NCBI RefSeq assembly: GCF_000686525.1
Contig: NZ_JMKT01000008.1
Location: 620,001-684,000 of the forward strand
Reading direction: 5' to 3'
Origin: Desulfonatronovibrio hydrogenovorans DSM 9292
GTDB taxonomy: Bacteria > Desulfobacterota > Desulfovibrionia > Desulfovibrionales > Desulfonatronovibrionaceae
Length of the DNA stretch: 64,000 bases
The first letter of the stretch is position 1. Each line of letters begins with the position of its first letter. The notes below the pieces were generated by a model, which saw nothing but the letters and a program-made list of their open reading frames with translations, had not been told where the DNA came from and ran no database searches. Made by a program: the position numbers and the translations under genes. This document shows positions 50,098 to 59,163 of the stretch, in pieces.

Positions 50098-50616
50098 CTA
50101 GTCAGGAACTATTTCAAAAACACCAGGTAGATTCCTGTATTTTTCTGCATAGTCTAGCCCGTAACCCACAATAAATCCCCTTTGCAAGGCAAAACCCGCA
50201 TAGTCGACTTTCACGTCCACTTCCCGTCGTTCGTGTTTGTCGATAAGGGCGCAGACACTGATGGACTGGGGACCACGGGCTTCAAGGACCCTTCTGAGAT
50301 ACGACACCGAACGTCCCGTATCCACAATATCCTCAACGATCAGGACATGTTTTCCCTTGATGGGGATTTCCATATCCTTGGAAAAAATCACCTTGCCCGA
50401 AGAGGAAGTCTGATCACCATAGCTGGACATCCGGACAAAGTCCATTTCAGGATCAATGGACATGGACCGGACCAGATCGGCATAGAAAATAAAAGCACCC
50501 TTAAGCACGCATACCGTTACCAGAGGTTTGTCCTGGAAGTCAGAAGAAATGTCTTTGGCCATTTCCTCTATTCTCTTCCGGATGACATCTTGTCCGAAAA
50601 CTTCCTTTAGATGCAT
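50098..50616 (-). CDS. hpt: Hypoxanthine phosphoribosyltransferase
   Basis: A 172-residue purine salvage enzyme that makes IMP or GMP from the base and PRPP. Motifs: VTVCVLKGAFIFYADLVR, MSSYGDQTSSSGKV (flexible loop), and the PRPP site VLIVEDIVDTGRSVSYL at about 91-107, then KVDYAGFALQRGFIVGYGLDYAEKYRNLP at the C-terminus. Length is normal. Upstream lie the acetyltransferase and TlpA genes in the same direction; the 121-base gap to the next gene is empty. Confidence 0.96.
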   Translation of the reverse strand: MHLKEVFGQDVIRKRIEEMAKDISSDFQDKPLVTVCVLKGAFIFYADLVRSMSIDPEMDFVRMSSYGDQTSSSGKVIFSKDMEIPIKGKHVLIVEDIVDTGRSVSYLRRVLEARGPQSISVCALIDKHERREVDVKVDYAGFALQRGFIVGYGLDYAEKYRNLPGVFEIVPD

Positions 50617-50669
50617 TGGCTAAATCCTGTTTTTTTTATGGCTGGTGATTCTGCAGAACATGCAGGACA

Positions 50670-51137
50670 TTACATTTCCATGAGCATGGCTGTTTCGTCG
50701 CAATCGGGAAACTTAGGGCAGCGCAGGCAGTCAGCCCAGACCTTCTGAGGCAGAACGTCCTTGGAGATCTCAACAAAACCCAGTCTGGAAAAAAAGGCTG
50801 ACTGGTAAGTCAGGGTGAATACTTTGTATATGCCAAGGGTTATGGCCTCGCTCAGACAGGACTCAACCAGCTTTCGGCCCCAGCCCATTCCTCTTAGTTC
50901 CGAAACAATAGCCAGGGACCTGATTTCTGCCAGACTCTCCCAAACAATGCTCAGGGCGCAGCAGCCCAGGACATCCGGGCCATGATCCCTGGCAATGACA
51001 TAGTAATCCCGTAAATGCCCGTACAAGTCGCTGTAAGATCGGGGCAGGAGCAGCCCTTGTTTTGAGCAGTCCATCAAGATGGTGTGAATGGACTTGACAT
51101 CGCTGATTCGCGCCTTGCGCAGAAAATATTTATCCAA
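50670..51137 (-). CDS. GNAT N-acetyltransferase, N-acetylglutamate synthase-like
   Basis: A 155-residue GNAT-fold acetyltransferase. The acetyl-CoA site is seen in IRSLAIVSELRGMGWGRKLVESCL (R/Q-x2-G-x-G/A pattern) near residues 74-97, and YQSAFFSRLGFVEISKDVLPQKVWADC follows. The end CLRCPKFPDCDETAM occurs in the short stand-alone N-acetylglutamate synthases of anaerobes, which catalyse the first step of arginine synthesis. Starts 2 bases after the TlpA gene stop. The GNAT fold is sure; the substrate is a family-based guess. Confidence 0.85.
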   Translation of the reverse strand: MDKYFLRKARISDVKSIHTILMDCSKQGLLLPRSYSDLYGHLRDYYVIARDHGPDVLGCCALSIVWESLAEIRSLAIVSELRGMGWGRKLVESCLSEAITLGIYKVFTLTYQSAFFSRLGFVEISKDVLPQKVWADCLRCPKFPDCDETAMLMEM

Positions 51138-51139
51138 TT

Positions 51140-51607
51140 TTATTCCCGGGTCAGCTCGTCAATTATTTCCAGCAGAATTTCAGTTTCAACAAGTTCAAAA
51201 AACTCATGAGCCAGATTCCCATCGCGTTTGAATATCTGGGTGTAGGGGATGCTGTCTATCTCCATGCTGCTCATGACCTGATCAGTGGCATGCATAACCG
51301 GATAGTTCATGTCCATTCTTTCCATGAAGGCAGGGATCATCCCGGGGTCAAAATCCAGGGACAGACCAATTATGGACAGGTCATCAGGGGAATATGCCTC
51401 TCTGATTTTGACCAGCTCCCGGATTTCCGCTCTGCACGGCGCACACCATGTAGCCCAGAAGTTCAATAGCAGGACCCGGCCCTGTTCCTGGCGGATGACC
51501 TCTTCAATGTCCTGGGGGTTGACCGTTGGTATGTCCTGGGCCTGAACCGGCTGGACAGGCATGATAAATAAAAGAAAAAGGGTTAAAGTAAAAAAAAGGT
51601 TTTTCAT
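51140..51607 (-). CDS. TlpA/ResA-like thioredoxin-fold protein
   Basis: A 155-residue periplasmic thiol-disulfide protein. Signal peptide at about 1-24 (FFTLTLFLLFIMPVQPVQAQ), thioredoxin domain with the active site NFWATWCAPCRAEI at about 50-63, and SLDFDPGMIPAFMERMDMNYPV, then the cis-Pro region DSIPYTQIFKRDG. Such proteins reduce apocytochrome c or other exported proteins, which fits an organism rich in multiheme cytochromes. The start overlaps the metH stop by 4 bases, and the acetyltransferase gene follows after 2. Confidence 0.93.
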   Translation of the reverse strand: MKNLFFTLTLFLLFIMPVQPVQAQDIPTVNPQDIEEVIRQEQGRVLLLNFWATWCAPCRAEIRELVKIREAYSPDDLSIIGLSLDFDPGMIPAFMERMDMNYPVMHATDQVMSSMEIDSIPYTQIFKRDGNLAHEFFELVETEILLEIIDELTRE

Positions 51608-54015
51608 GATTCTCCCTGTCCAGGACGGCTAAGCTGCTGGGCAAGTTTGACGGCTGCCACAGCATCTTCTGCGTAGCCGTCGGCCCTGATGCGGTCAGCA
51701 AAGGCCTGAGTGACCACTGCTCCTCCGACCATGACTCTGCAATTCAGGCTTTTTTGCCTGACCAGGGCAATGGTTTCCTCCATCTTGACCATAGTTGTGG
51801 TCATGAGGGCGGACAGTCCAATAACCTTTGCCTTAAGTCTTTCTGCTGTGTCAACTATCTCTCCGGCCTGAACATCCTTACCCAGGTCCACCACGTTGAA
51901 GCCGTAATTTCTGAGCATCAGGGAGACGATATTTTTTCCGATATCGTGAATATCGCCTTCAACCGTGGCCATTACTACTGTCGGACCCTGATCTTCCTCG
52001 TTTTTTTTCAGCATGGGCTTCAGGAATTCAAAGCCTGTTTTCATGGTTTCTGCACTAAGAATGAGCTGAGGAAGAAAGTATTCCCTTTTTTCGTATTTTT
52101 CGCCCACAATATTGATGGCTGGAATCATTTCCTGGCTGACAATCTCAAAGGGGCCTCGTCCGTTCTTGATTTCATCCTTTATCAGGCGGACAATGGATTC
52201 TTTTTTTCCTTTTATTACGGCTTCCTGCAGGGATGAGGCAAAAACGGATTTTTCGCGGGCAGAAGCCCTGTTCAAAACTCCGGAAGGTTTCCATGATGAG
52301 TAGTTCTGGATAAAGTCCTGGGCCATGGGATCATGCCCCAGGACTACTCTGGCTGCAGAAAGGGTTTCCATGAGTCTGGCCGATCCAGGATTGGCAATGA
52401 GTGAACTCATGCCTGAACAAAGGCACATGGCCAGAAAGGTTGAGTTGACCAGTTCCCTGGCTGGAAGACCAAAGGAAATATTGGAAAGCCCCATTATGGT
52501 TCCCAGCCCCAATTCATCACGACAGTGTCTGATTACCGTCAGACAGTCCTTGGCTGCACCGCCATGGGAGGACAGGGTCAGGGCCAGTGCATCAACCAGG
52601 ATCAAACGTTTGGGGATGTTCAGGTCCAGGGCCTTTTCAAGGAGTCTGTTGATTATTTTGATCCGCTGGCCAGCAGTGGCAGGAAGTTTATTTCCTTCCA
52701 GAGGCAGCAGGATAAAGGGCGCGCCCATGTCCCGGCATAAAGGTCCCAGTAAATCCATCTTGTCCTGCTCTCCGCTTATGGAATTGACCAGGGGACTTCC
52801 AGGATATTCCAGCAGGGCGTTTTTTATGGCCTGGATACTGCTGGAATCAATACATAAAGGAAAGTCGAACTTTGAGACCAGTTCCCTGGTCAAGGCCGGG
52901 AGAAGCGCAGGCTCATCCACCATGGGAGCACCCACATTCACATCCAGGACCTGAGCGCCCTGCTCCATCTGTTCTTCTGCCAGCTCCAAAGCCCTTGTCA
53001 GTTCAAAACCCTGGAGCTGCTTTATCAAATCATTTTTTCCGGTTGGATTTATCCTTTCGCCCACCAGGACCGGATCATGGCTGAATCCAAAGGGAACACT
53101 CCTGCTTCTGGAAGTTAGAATGATACAGGGATTGTCCTCAGGCTCGGGTTTGTGCCATAGGTAGTCCCGGACCATGGATGACAAAGCCTTGATGTGGTCC
53201 GGGGTGGTGCCGCAGCATCCTCCCAGAAACTTGACCCCCATCTTGAGAAAAGGAAAAAGTCTCTGAGCAAAATCTTCAGGGCCCAGCTTGAACACGGTCT
53301 GCCCGTTTTCCAGGACCGGCAGGCCGGCATTGGGTTGGATCAGCAACGGGGTTTCCAGCCGGGGCAGCATGGATTTGACCAGGGGAATGAAGTCTTCAGG
53401 ACCTGAACTGCAGTTAATGGCTATGATGTCCACGCCAAGATTCTGCATTGTGTCGAGAAATACTGAAGGGGGAGTCCCGGTCAGGCTCTGTCCCTTTTCA
53501 AAAGTCATGGATACAGCTACAGGGAGATCGCATACTTCTCTGGCAGCGATGACCACTGCCCTGGCTTCGGCCAGGTCAAAGTGAGTCTCGGCCAGGATAA
53601 GGTCTGCCCCGCCCAAAGCCAGTCCCTTGATTTGTTCCTTAAAGGCAGTCAGTAGTTCTGGAAAGGAAATATCTCCCAGGGGGGCCAGTATTTTCCCGGT
53701 CGGACCAACACTCCCGGCTACAATAGCCCGGCCTTCAGCAGCCAGGACAGCAATTTCTGCCATTTTTCTGTTGAAGTCCAATGGGTCCACGTCTGGACGC
53801 AATTTGTACCTGGTGCCGCCGAAGGTGTTGGCAGTGATTATTCTGGAGCCTGCCGAGATGTACAGGCTGTGGATCTCCCTGATGATTTCAGGGCGAGCCA
53901 GGCCCAAATCTTCAGGAGACTGGCCGGGTTTGAGTCCTCTGGATTGGAGAAGGGTCCCCATGCCTCCATCAAAGATGATTATCCGGTCATTGTTCAGCAG
54001 TTGTGAAAAGCGCAT
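51604..54015 (-). CDS. metH: MetH-type homocysteine methyltransferase without reactivation domain
   Basis: An 803-residue modular B12 enzyme. The start is taken at ATG 54015 (MRFSQLLNNDRIIIFDGGMG); codons upstream up to 54138 lack family similarity. Domain 1 (about 1-290) is the homocysteine methyltransferase with zinc ligands in INCSSGPED and LGGCCGTTPDH. Domain 2 (about 310-570) is the pterin-binding methyltetrahydrofolate domain (GERINPTGKNDLIKQL, DVNVGAPMVDEP). Then the helical cap (about 600-680) and the cobalamin domain with base-off His in GDIHDIGKNIVSLML. The SAM-binding reactivation domain of classical MetH is absent, so a separate activator or none is used. Heads a leftward operon with the TlpA and GNAT genes. 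Confidence 0.92.
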   Translation of the reverse strand: MRFSQLLNNDRIIIFDGGMGTLLQSRGLKPGQSPEDLGLARPEIIREIHSLYISAGSRIITANTFGGTRYKLRPDVDPLDFNRKMAEIAVLAAEGRAIVAGSVGPTGKILAPLGDISFPELLTAFKEQIKGLALGGADLILAETHFDLAEARAVVIAAREVCDLPVAVSMTFEKGQSLTGTPPSVFLDTMQNLGVDIIAINCSSGPEDFIPLVKSMLPRLETPLLIQPNAGLPVLENGQTVFKLGPEDFAQRLFPFLKMGVKFLGGCCGTTPDHIKALSSMVRDYLWHKPEPEDNPCIILTSRSRSVPFGFSHDPVLVGERINPTGKNDLIKQLQGFELTRALELAEEQMEQGAQVLDVNVGAPMVDEPALLPALTRELVSKFDFPLCIDSSSIQAIKNALLEYPGSPLVNSISGEQDKMDLLGPLCRDMGAPFILLPLEGNKLPATAGQRIKIINRLLEKALDLNIPKRLILVDALALTLSSHGGAAKDCLTVIRHCRDELGLGTIMGLSNISFGLPARELVNSTFLAMCLCSGMSSLIANPGSARLMETLSAARVVLGHDPMAQDFIQNYSSWKPSGVLNRASAREKSVFASSLQEAVIKGKKESIVRLIKDEIKNGRGPFEIVSQEMIPAINIVGEKYEKREYFLPQLILSAETMKTGFEFLKPMLKKNEEDQGPTVVMATVEGDIHDIGKNIVSLMLRNYGFNVVDLGKDVQAGEIVDTAERLKAKVIGLSALMTTTMVKMEETIALVRQKSLNCRVMVGGAVVTQAFADRIRADGYAEDAVAAVKLAQQLSRPGQGES

Positions 54016-54312
54016 GAAAAAGCCTGCAACTCCTGGCGGGTGGTAGTTTGGCGCTTCGGATGTACCGGAGGCCTTCTTGACTATTTGATAAATCGTAAAG
54101 AAAACGGCATACTGAAATTTATTGAAAAGGACAAACAAAAACTATAAGCTCAAAAATCCCTGGTTCAGCCTTGACAGGGCATCCAGACTGCATCCTGCTG
54201 GTTGATTTAGAGCTGACCGGGCCTTTTTTGATTTGGCCCTGACTCTTTTCCGGACCAGGGGGATGGAGCCTTGCTTATTTTGAACTGAGAATAACATCCG
54301 TGGATTGTCTCA
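54016..54312. other. Intergenic region between divergent metH and rpoH-type genes
   Basis: It must hold the promoters of both directions, but none is clear. GGGCC (54219-54223) and GGCCC (54235-54239) form a small inverted repeat around a T-rich loop. No riboswitch of the B12 or SAM kind could be recognised by eye. Confidence 0.3.
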
Positions 54313-55272
54313 ATGACCATAAAAGACAAAAATACTTCTGGAAAGTCCAAGCCGGATCAGCAGAAAAAAAATAAAGATATTAAAGATATCTGTGCGAACA
54401 AGGGTTCAACTCCGTGTGTGACTGATCCGCTGAAAATTTATTTGCGTGAGCTGGGTCGCTTCCCTCCTTTGTCGGCTGAAGAAGAATTTGAACTGGCCAG
54501 GAAGTACAGAGAAGATGGGGATCGTGAATCAGCCCTGAAGCTGGTCACTTCCAACCTGCGCCTGGTGGTGAAGATAGCCATGGAGTTCCAGCGCAAGTGG
54601 ATGAAAAATGTCCTGGATCTGATCCAGGAAGGCAACGTGGGGCTTATGAAAGCCCTGAAAAAGTTTGATCCAGACAAGGGGATCAAATTTTCCTATTACG
54701 CTTCTTTCTGGATCAGGGCCTACATACTCAAGTTTATTATGGACAACTGGAGGATGGTCAAGGTGGGGACCACCCAGGCCCAGCGCAAGCTGTTCTATAA
54801 CCTGGGCAAGGAAAAGCAGCGTCTGGAATCTCTGGGCATTACTCCAGACGCGGACACCATTTCTCAGAATCTGGATGTTTCCCAGGCCGACGTGGTGGAA
54901 ATGGGACAGCGACTTGGTCAGCACGACCTTTCCCTGGACATGCCTTACAGTGATGACTCGGAAATAACTCCTATGAACGTGATCCCGGCCATTGGCGATG
55001 GGGCAGAGGAGATCCTGCTTCAGGAAGAGACAGCCGGAATTTTGAATCAGAATATACAGGAATTGCTGCCCAAACTCAATGAAAAGGAAAGGGACATCAT
55101 TGAGTTGAGGTTGCTGGCAGAATCACCCATTACTTTAAGGGAGATAGGAGAAAAGTACGGCATTACCCGAGAAAGGGTCAGGCAGATTGAAGCCAGGTTG
55201 CTGGAAAAAATCAAGAGCCAGATTACTGAAAATGTAACTGATTTTTCCAGGGAGTGGATTGACGATGCATGA
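54313..55272 (+). CDS. rpoH: RNA polymerase sigma factor, RpoH (sigma-32) type
   Basis: A 319-residue sigma-70 family factor of group 3. A charged, Lys-rich N-terminal 35 residues is followed by region 1.2 (LKIYLRELGRFPPLSAEEEFELA), region 2 (NLRLVVKIAMEFQRKWMKNVLDLIQEGNVGLMKALKKFDPDKGIKFSYYASFWIRAYI), then VGTTQAQRKLFYNL, which is the RpoH box that marks heat-shock sigma factors, and region 4 with ITLREIGEKYGITRERVRQIE. Probably directs heat-shock or stress genes. The HD-domain gene starts inside its 3' end (8-base overlap). Confidence 0.93.
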   Translation: MTIKDKNTSGKSKPDQQKKNKDIKDICANKGSTPCVTDPLKIYLRELGRFPPLSAEEEFELARKYREDGDRESALKLVTSNLRLVVKIAMEFQRKWMKNVLDLIQEGNVGLMKALKKFDPDKGIKFSYYASFWIRAYILKFIMDNWRMVKVGTTQAQRKLFYNLGKEKQRLESLGITPDADTISQNLDVSQADVVEMGQRLGQHDLSLDMPYSDDSEITPMNVIPAIGDGAEEILLQEETAGILNQNIQELLPKLNEKERDIIELRLLAESPITLREIGEKYGITRERVRQIEARLLEKIKSQITENVTDFSREWIDDA

Positions 55273-56038
55273 CAAGCTGGTCCGGGTAAGGAATAAGGCG
55301 GGGATGATAGCCCGGCAGTGCAATCTTGAATTTTATTCTCAGTTTTCTTCAGAATATGCCCTTTCCAGGGATATATTTTTCAGTCACCCCATGATTCTGC
55401 GGCTCAGGGAGGATGTCCTGCCCTTTCTCAATGATGGGTTCGGTCATGGTATTGAACATTCCAAAAAGGTGGCCATTGACGCCGGCATGCTGGCCATCAT
55501 AGAAACCAGGGCCTGGGAAAAGCCTGCTGAAAGCAAGAAGACATGCATTCTGGCCCAGATGTGTGGACTGCTTCATGATGTCTGCCGCCAGGATGAAGAC
55601 CACGCCCGCAAAGGGGCAGAATTTTCTCTGTTGATCCTGAATAATTATCCTCTTTCCAGTAAAGACAAAGAAGACATCGCCTTTGCCGTAAGCAACCATG
55701 AAGCCTTTAAGGATGCTGAACGTGCAGATTCCCAAAGGCAGCAGATTCTAAGCGATGTTCTTTATGACGCTGACAAGTTTCGCTGGGGGCCGGACAATTT
55801 CATCACCACTCTCTGGGAAATATGCTGTTTTGAAGAGTGGTCGCTGGAAGAGATCATTGAGCGTTTTCCCAAGGGGCTTAAGTTTATTGAAAGTGTCGGT
55901 GAAACCTTCAGGACTGAGACCGGCCGCATGTACGGGCCGGAATTCATTAAATGCGGCCTTGAAGTCGGTTCAAAGGTCTACAGACTTCTCAGGGAGGATT
56001 GCGGCCCAGACCTGGAAGCTGGATGCAGGCTGGATTAG
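55265..56038 (+). CDS. HD-domain phosphohydrolase-like protein
   Basis: A 257-residue cytoplasmic protein with an HD domain at about 55-175. The metal ligands are visible in GHGIEHSKKVA (His), CGLLHDVCRQDEDHARKGAEF (His-Asp) and YDADKFRWGPDNF (distal Asp), so it should be active. Substrate unknown; relatives hydrolyse nucleotides or phosphate esters. Its start ATG overlaps the end of the rpoH-type gene, so the two are co-translated, which may mean a stress role. Confidence 0.85.
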   Translation: MHDKLVRVRNKAGMIARQCNLEFYSQFSSEYALSRDIFFSHPMILRLREDVLPFLNDGFGHGIEHSKKVAIDAGMLAIIETRAWEKPAESKKTCILAQMCGLLHDVCRQDEDHARKGAEFSLLILNNYPLSSKDKEDIAFAVSNHEAFKDAERADSQRQQILSDVLYDADKFRWGPDNFITTLWEICCFEEWSLEEIIERFPKGLKFIESVGETFRTETGRMYGPEFIKCGLEVGSKVYRLLREDCGPDLEAGCRLD

Positions 56039-56136
56039 CCGGTCTTCAGGGTTGGAAGTCTGACTGGAACTAGTCAGGTTTCAAGGATGAACCGATAATT
56101 ATTCAGACTTGGGCTGGTTGCTGCGATATTAATGAT

Positions 56137-57843
56137 ATGCTGATCAAAAATACCATATTTATTCTGGGGTTCCTTGTCCTGCTTTGCGGATGCGCTGTCA
56201 AACCAGGTCCTGGGCCTGGAGCTCCGGTTCAGGACCTGGGTGTTGAAGCAAGGCTCATCTATAACTACCTGAGAGCCCAGGACCATCTGGCCAGGGGGAA
56301 TTTTCTGGAAGGGGCCGCTCATCTGGAGGAAATGGTCCGGATCAGACCTTCGGCCGAGCTGCTGATGGAGCTTGCCAGGTCCTACTGGAATGGACGGGAT
56401 CAGGACAGGGCTGTTGAGTCTGCTCAAAAGGCGGCTGACCTGTTTCCTGGTGAGCCTGACCTGCTTTTTTTCCAGGCTGAACTGCTGCTGGCCGCCGGCA
56501 GGCAGGATGAAGCTGTGGAAGTTCTTGAACAGTACAGGGAAAAGGCTCCCCACGACCTGGGGGTGCTGCTGGATCTGGCCTCTTTTTATCTGGAGGCGGG
56601 AGATCATCCCAAGGTTATGGACATCCTGGATCAGGTTCCGGAAGGACAAAGGACGCCAGAGATATACTACTATATGGGCAGGGCTGCAGCTGAACTGGGA
56701 GACCGCAGAAAAGCGGTCATATTCATGAGACGGGCCGTAGATGAAGACCCGATGTTTCTGCAGGCCTGGGCTGAACTGGCTTTTATCTATGAACAGGACC
56801 GGGACTATCTCCAGGCTGAAAAGATTTATGAAAAACTCCTTGGTTTTGGAGAAACCAATCCTGATTTGATCCTGCGGATCATAGAACTGAACCTTAAACT
56901 GAACAATCCGGACAAGGCCCTGGATTTTCTTGAAAGAGGCCCGGTTGATGTCCAGTTCAGGCTGGACGGAGCCAATCAGTTCATAAGGAACAGTTTTTAT
57001 GATCATGCCTATGAGATCCTGGATCAGATAAGGCTCAGGGGGGCTTATCCTCCAACAGTCTACTTTTATCTGGCCCTGATAGCCTATGAGGGTTGGTCTG
57101 ATCCAGATGAAGCTCTGGATCAGCTTCACAATATTCCAGAAGATGATTTTTATTACCTTCAGTCCCTGTCCTTCATGATCCAGATTCATTATGAACAGAA
57201 GAACTATGGGCAGGCCCTGGATCTGGCCAGGTTGGGCAGGGCGGCTCAAACTCCGGAGGTCAGGTTCTTTCTTTTTGAATCGGTGCTGCTTGAGATCCTT
57301 GACGATCACCAGGCCGCCTTGGATGTCATTGAGCTGGGACTGGAAAAATGGCCTCTGAACAGCGATCTTTTGTTCAGAAAAGGGGTTGTTCTGGACAAAA
57401 TGGGCCAAAGGGAAATGTCCTTGACTGTCATGGAAGAAATAATCTCCGTAGACCAGGATCATCATGAGGCCCTGAATTATGTGGGCTATACCCTGGCTGA
57501 TGACAACAAGGACCTGGACAGGGCTTTGGTACTGATAAAAAGAGCTTTGAGCCTGGACCCTTATAATGGCTATTACATTGATTCTCTGGCCTGGGTTTAT
57601 TACCGGCAGAGCAATTATTCCCTGGCCTGGAAGGAAATCCAGCGGGCAGTAGAGCTTGTCGATACTGATCCTGTAATATGGGAACACTATGGAGACATTG
57701 CCAGGGTCATGAGCATGCCCGATCTGGCCCTTTTCGGGTATAAAAATGCTCTTGCCCATGACCCTGAAGATCCTGACAGAATTCTGGACAAGCTCCAGAC
57801 GGTTCAGGACGAACTGCAGGAAAAGGCAACAGGTCCGGAATGA
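56137..57843 (+). CDS. TPR-repeat outer-membrane lipoprotein
   Basis: A 568-residue exported protein. The N-terminus is a lipoprotein signal with lipobox LCGC (Cys19). The mature part is made of about 13-14 tetratricopeptide repeats, e.g. ELLMELARSYWNGRDQDRAVESAQKAADLFP and EVLEQYREKAPHDLGVLLDLASFYLEAGDHP as pieces of adjoining repeats, with EALNYVGYTLADDNKDLDRALVLIKRAL near the end. Such scaffolds help assemble envelope complexes. It overlaps the following lipoprotein gene by 4 bases, so both are translated together and probably work together in the outer membrane. Confidence 0.85.
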   Translation: MLIKNTIFILGFLVLLCGCAVKPGPGPGAPVQDLGVEARLIYNYLRAQDHLARGNFLEGAAHLEEMVRIRPSAELLMELARSYWNGRDQDRAVESAQKAADLFPGEPDLLFFQAELLLAAGRQDEAVEVLEQYREKAPHDLGVLLDLASFYLEAGDHPKVMDILDQVPEGQRTPEIYYYMGRAAAELGDRRKAVIFMRRAVDEDPMFLQAWAELAFIYEQDRDYLQAEKIYEKLLGFGETNPDLILRIIELNLKLNNPDKALDFLERGPVDVQFRLDGANQFIRNSFYDHAYEILDQIRLRGAYPPTVYFYLALIAYEGWSDPDEALDQLHNIPEDDFYYLQSLSFMIQIHYEQKNYGQALDLARLGRAAQTPEVRFFLFESVLLEILDDHQAALDVIELGLEKWPLNSDLLFRKGVVLDKMGQREMSLTVMEEIISVDQDHHEALNYVGYTLADDNKDLDRALVLIKRALSLDPYNGYYIDSLAWVYYRQSNYSLAWKEIQRAVELVDTDPVIWEHYGDIARVMSMPDLALFGYKNALAHDPEDPDRILDKLQTVQDELQEKATGPE

Positions 57844-58610
57844 TAGGAAGCTTTTTTATCCGGTCCCTGGTATGCATGCTGATTTTTCTTGGACTAGCCG
57901 GATGCGCCCCCAAAAAGATTCCTCTGGAAAGGCCCCCTGAAACGGTCTGGGCTGATTTTCTGTCCGGGATTTCTGAAATACCCCCTGGACAGCCTTTTCT
58001 CATCAACGCTTCTGTCAGTTATATTACTCCTGGTCAGAGGAACCGGATCAGGTCGGTTTTGTGGGGAAGGATCAATTATCCTATCCGCATGGATTTAAGT
58101 GCCGGATTCGGCCAGACCATAGCCATGTGGTATGAAGACGACCTGGTGTGGCAGGCGTATTTTCCCGGGGAAAACACAACGTACGTCCATCACGACGGAA
58201 GCCTCGGGGCCAGCATGCTTGGCTATCCCAGTCCTCTGGACCTCAGGGCAACGGTCATGGTCCTTCTTGGAGCTTTCGGTGAGCTGGTCCCGGAAACTTA
58301 TCACCGGGCAATAATTTATAATGGCCGCTGGAAGTATGAAGTCAAAGACCATCTGGTCCAGGAGGTGGTCCTGGCCCAGGATGGAACGGTTCATTCCATG
58401 GCTGGTCAGGGATGGCAGGTGGTGCTGGGGGACAGGACCGAAAACGGTGAGTTCAGTTATTATTCCAGGTTGGACATGGAGCTGTCAGATAGTGACAGGG
58501 CTCTGGTCCGGATCAGGTCGGTCAGTTTTAACGGAGAAGGCTGGGAAGATGATCAGCTTATCCTGGAAACACCTCCCGGGGCTGGCGTGGTTTATCTTCC
58601 CGATTTTTAA
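57840..58610 (+). CDS. Lipoprotein, LolB-like fold possible
   Basis: A 256-residue lipoprotein with signal peptide and lipobox LAGC (Cys22). The mature part is beta-rich (LINASVSYITPGQRNRIRSVLWGR, YPIRMDLSAGFGQTIAMWYEDD, YYSRLDMELSDSDRALVRIRSV), resembling the concave beta-sheet of LolB/LolA or of DUF4292-type lipoproteins; LolB would be the usual outer-membrane lipoprotein receptor. I am not sure of either. The start overlaps the stop of the TPR lipoprotein gene. Pairs of TPR and small lipoprotein genes of this kind are common in Desulfobacterota. Confidence 0.75.
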   Translation: MIGSFFIRSLVCMLIFLGLAGCAPKKIPLERPPETVWADFLSGISEIPPGQPFLINASVSYITPGQRNRIRSVLWGRINYPIRMDLSAGFGQTIAMWYEDDLVWQAYFPGENTTYVHHDGSLGASMLGYPSPLDLRATVMVLLGAFGELVPETYHRAIIYNGRWKYEVKDHLVQEVVLAQDGTVHSMAGQGWQVVLGDRTENGEFSYYSRLDMELSDSDRALVRIRSVSFNGEGWEDDQLILETPPGAGVVYLPDF

Positions 58611-58620
58611 GATTTTCGCA

Positions 58621-58643
58621 GCCTGCCGGGTACTTTGGCAGGC
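58621..58643 (+). terminator. Stem-loop after the lipoprotein pair
   Basis: GCCTGCC (58621-58627) pairs with GGCAGGC (58637-58643) around a 9-base loop, 10 bases after the lipoprotein stop, followed by AATTT. The stem is good, the T-run short. Confidence 0.4.
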
Positions 58644-58739
58644 AATTTAAGGGGGTTGACCAGGGGCTTGACAGGCCCGGGCAAGTCAACCATTCTCTGC
58701 CGGTCTGGATTTTAGACCTGGATTCGCAGGCCGGAAGTC

Positions 58740-59147
58740 ATGTCAAGTTTCAACGAGCAAGAGGCAGAAACCATGAAATCTTCAACTGACCGGTGTTTGC
58801 AGGATCACGCCCTGAAGAGCGGGCTTGGTCCTTTTGAGTTGTTCCGGGCTGGATGGATCGTGATTTTCACCGAGATCGGCTGGTCCTTCAAAAACCTGTG
58901 CGTCAGCTGGGAAATCAGCCAGCTGAAAAAAAGAATTGTCCAGGAAAAGATCAGGCTGGCCGACCTGGTGGTGGAGGAGACGAAAAAGTCCGGATCTGAA
59001 GTAAGTTTCAAGTCACCTGAGCTGGACCTTGTCCTGGGGCAGATGGGACTTTTGAATGAGGAGATCCTGTACCTGGAAAAAGAACTGCTGGCCAGGAGGC
59101 AGATGTTTGTTGAAAAGCGAAGAAAAAGAATTTTTAAAAAAAGATAG
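58740..59147 (+). CDS. Small hypothetical protein with coiled-coil and basic tail
   Basis: A 135-residue protein that I do not recognise. A hydrophobic patch at about 30-50 (FELFRAGWIVIFTEIGWSFKNLCVSW) is too polar for a clear membrane helix; the following 85 residues are charged heptad-like (ISQLKKRIVQEKIRLADLVVEETKK, LLNEEILYLEKELLARRQM) and end in KRRKRIFKKR. Starts may be ATG 58740 or ATG 58773. It lies just before rpiB in the same direction (16 bases), so it may be co-transcribed with it. No function can be given. Confidence 0.6.
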   Translation: MSSFNEQEAETMKSSTDRCLQDHALKSGLGPFELFRAGWIVIFTEIGWSFKNLCVSWEISQLKKRIVQEKIRLADLVVEETKKSGSEVSFKSPELDLVLGQMGLLNEEILYLEKELLARRQMFVEKRRKRIFKKR

Positions 59148-59163
59148 AGAAGTAAGCAGCAAC

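Noticed and set aside
54219-54239. GGGCC/GGCCC repeat as a terminator
   Set aside because: The T-run lies in the loop rather than after the stem, and there is no gene end beside it.
54016-54312. Cobalamin or SAM riboswitch before metH
   Set aside because: No B12-box-like conserved stretch or kink-turn pattern could be seen on the minus strand upstream of the metH start.
56074-57759. Minus-strand open frame of 561 codons
   Set aside because: It lies exactly opposite the TPR lipoprotein gene, has no recognisable domain, and its composition is that of antisense of a TPR coding region.
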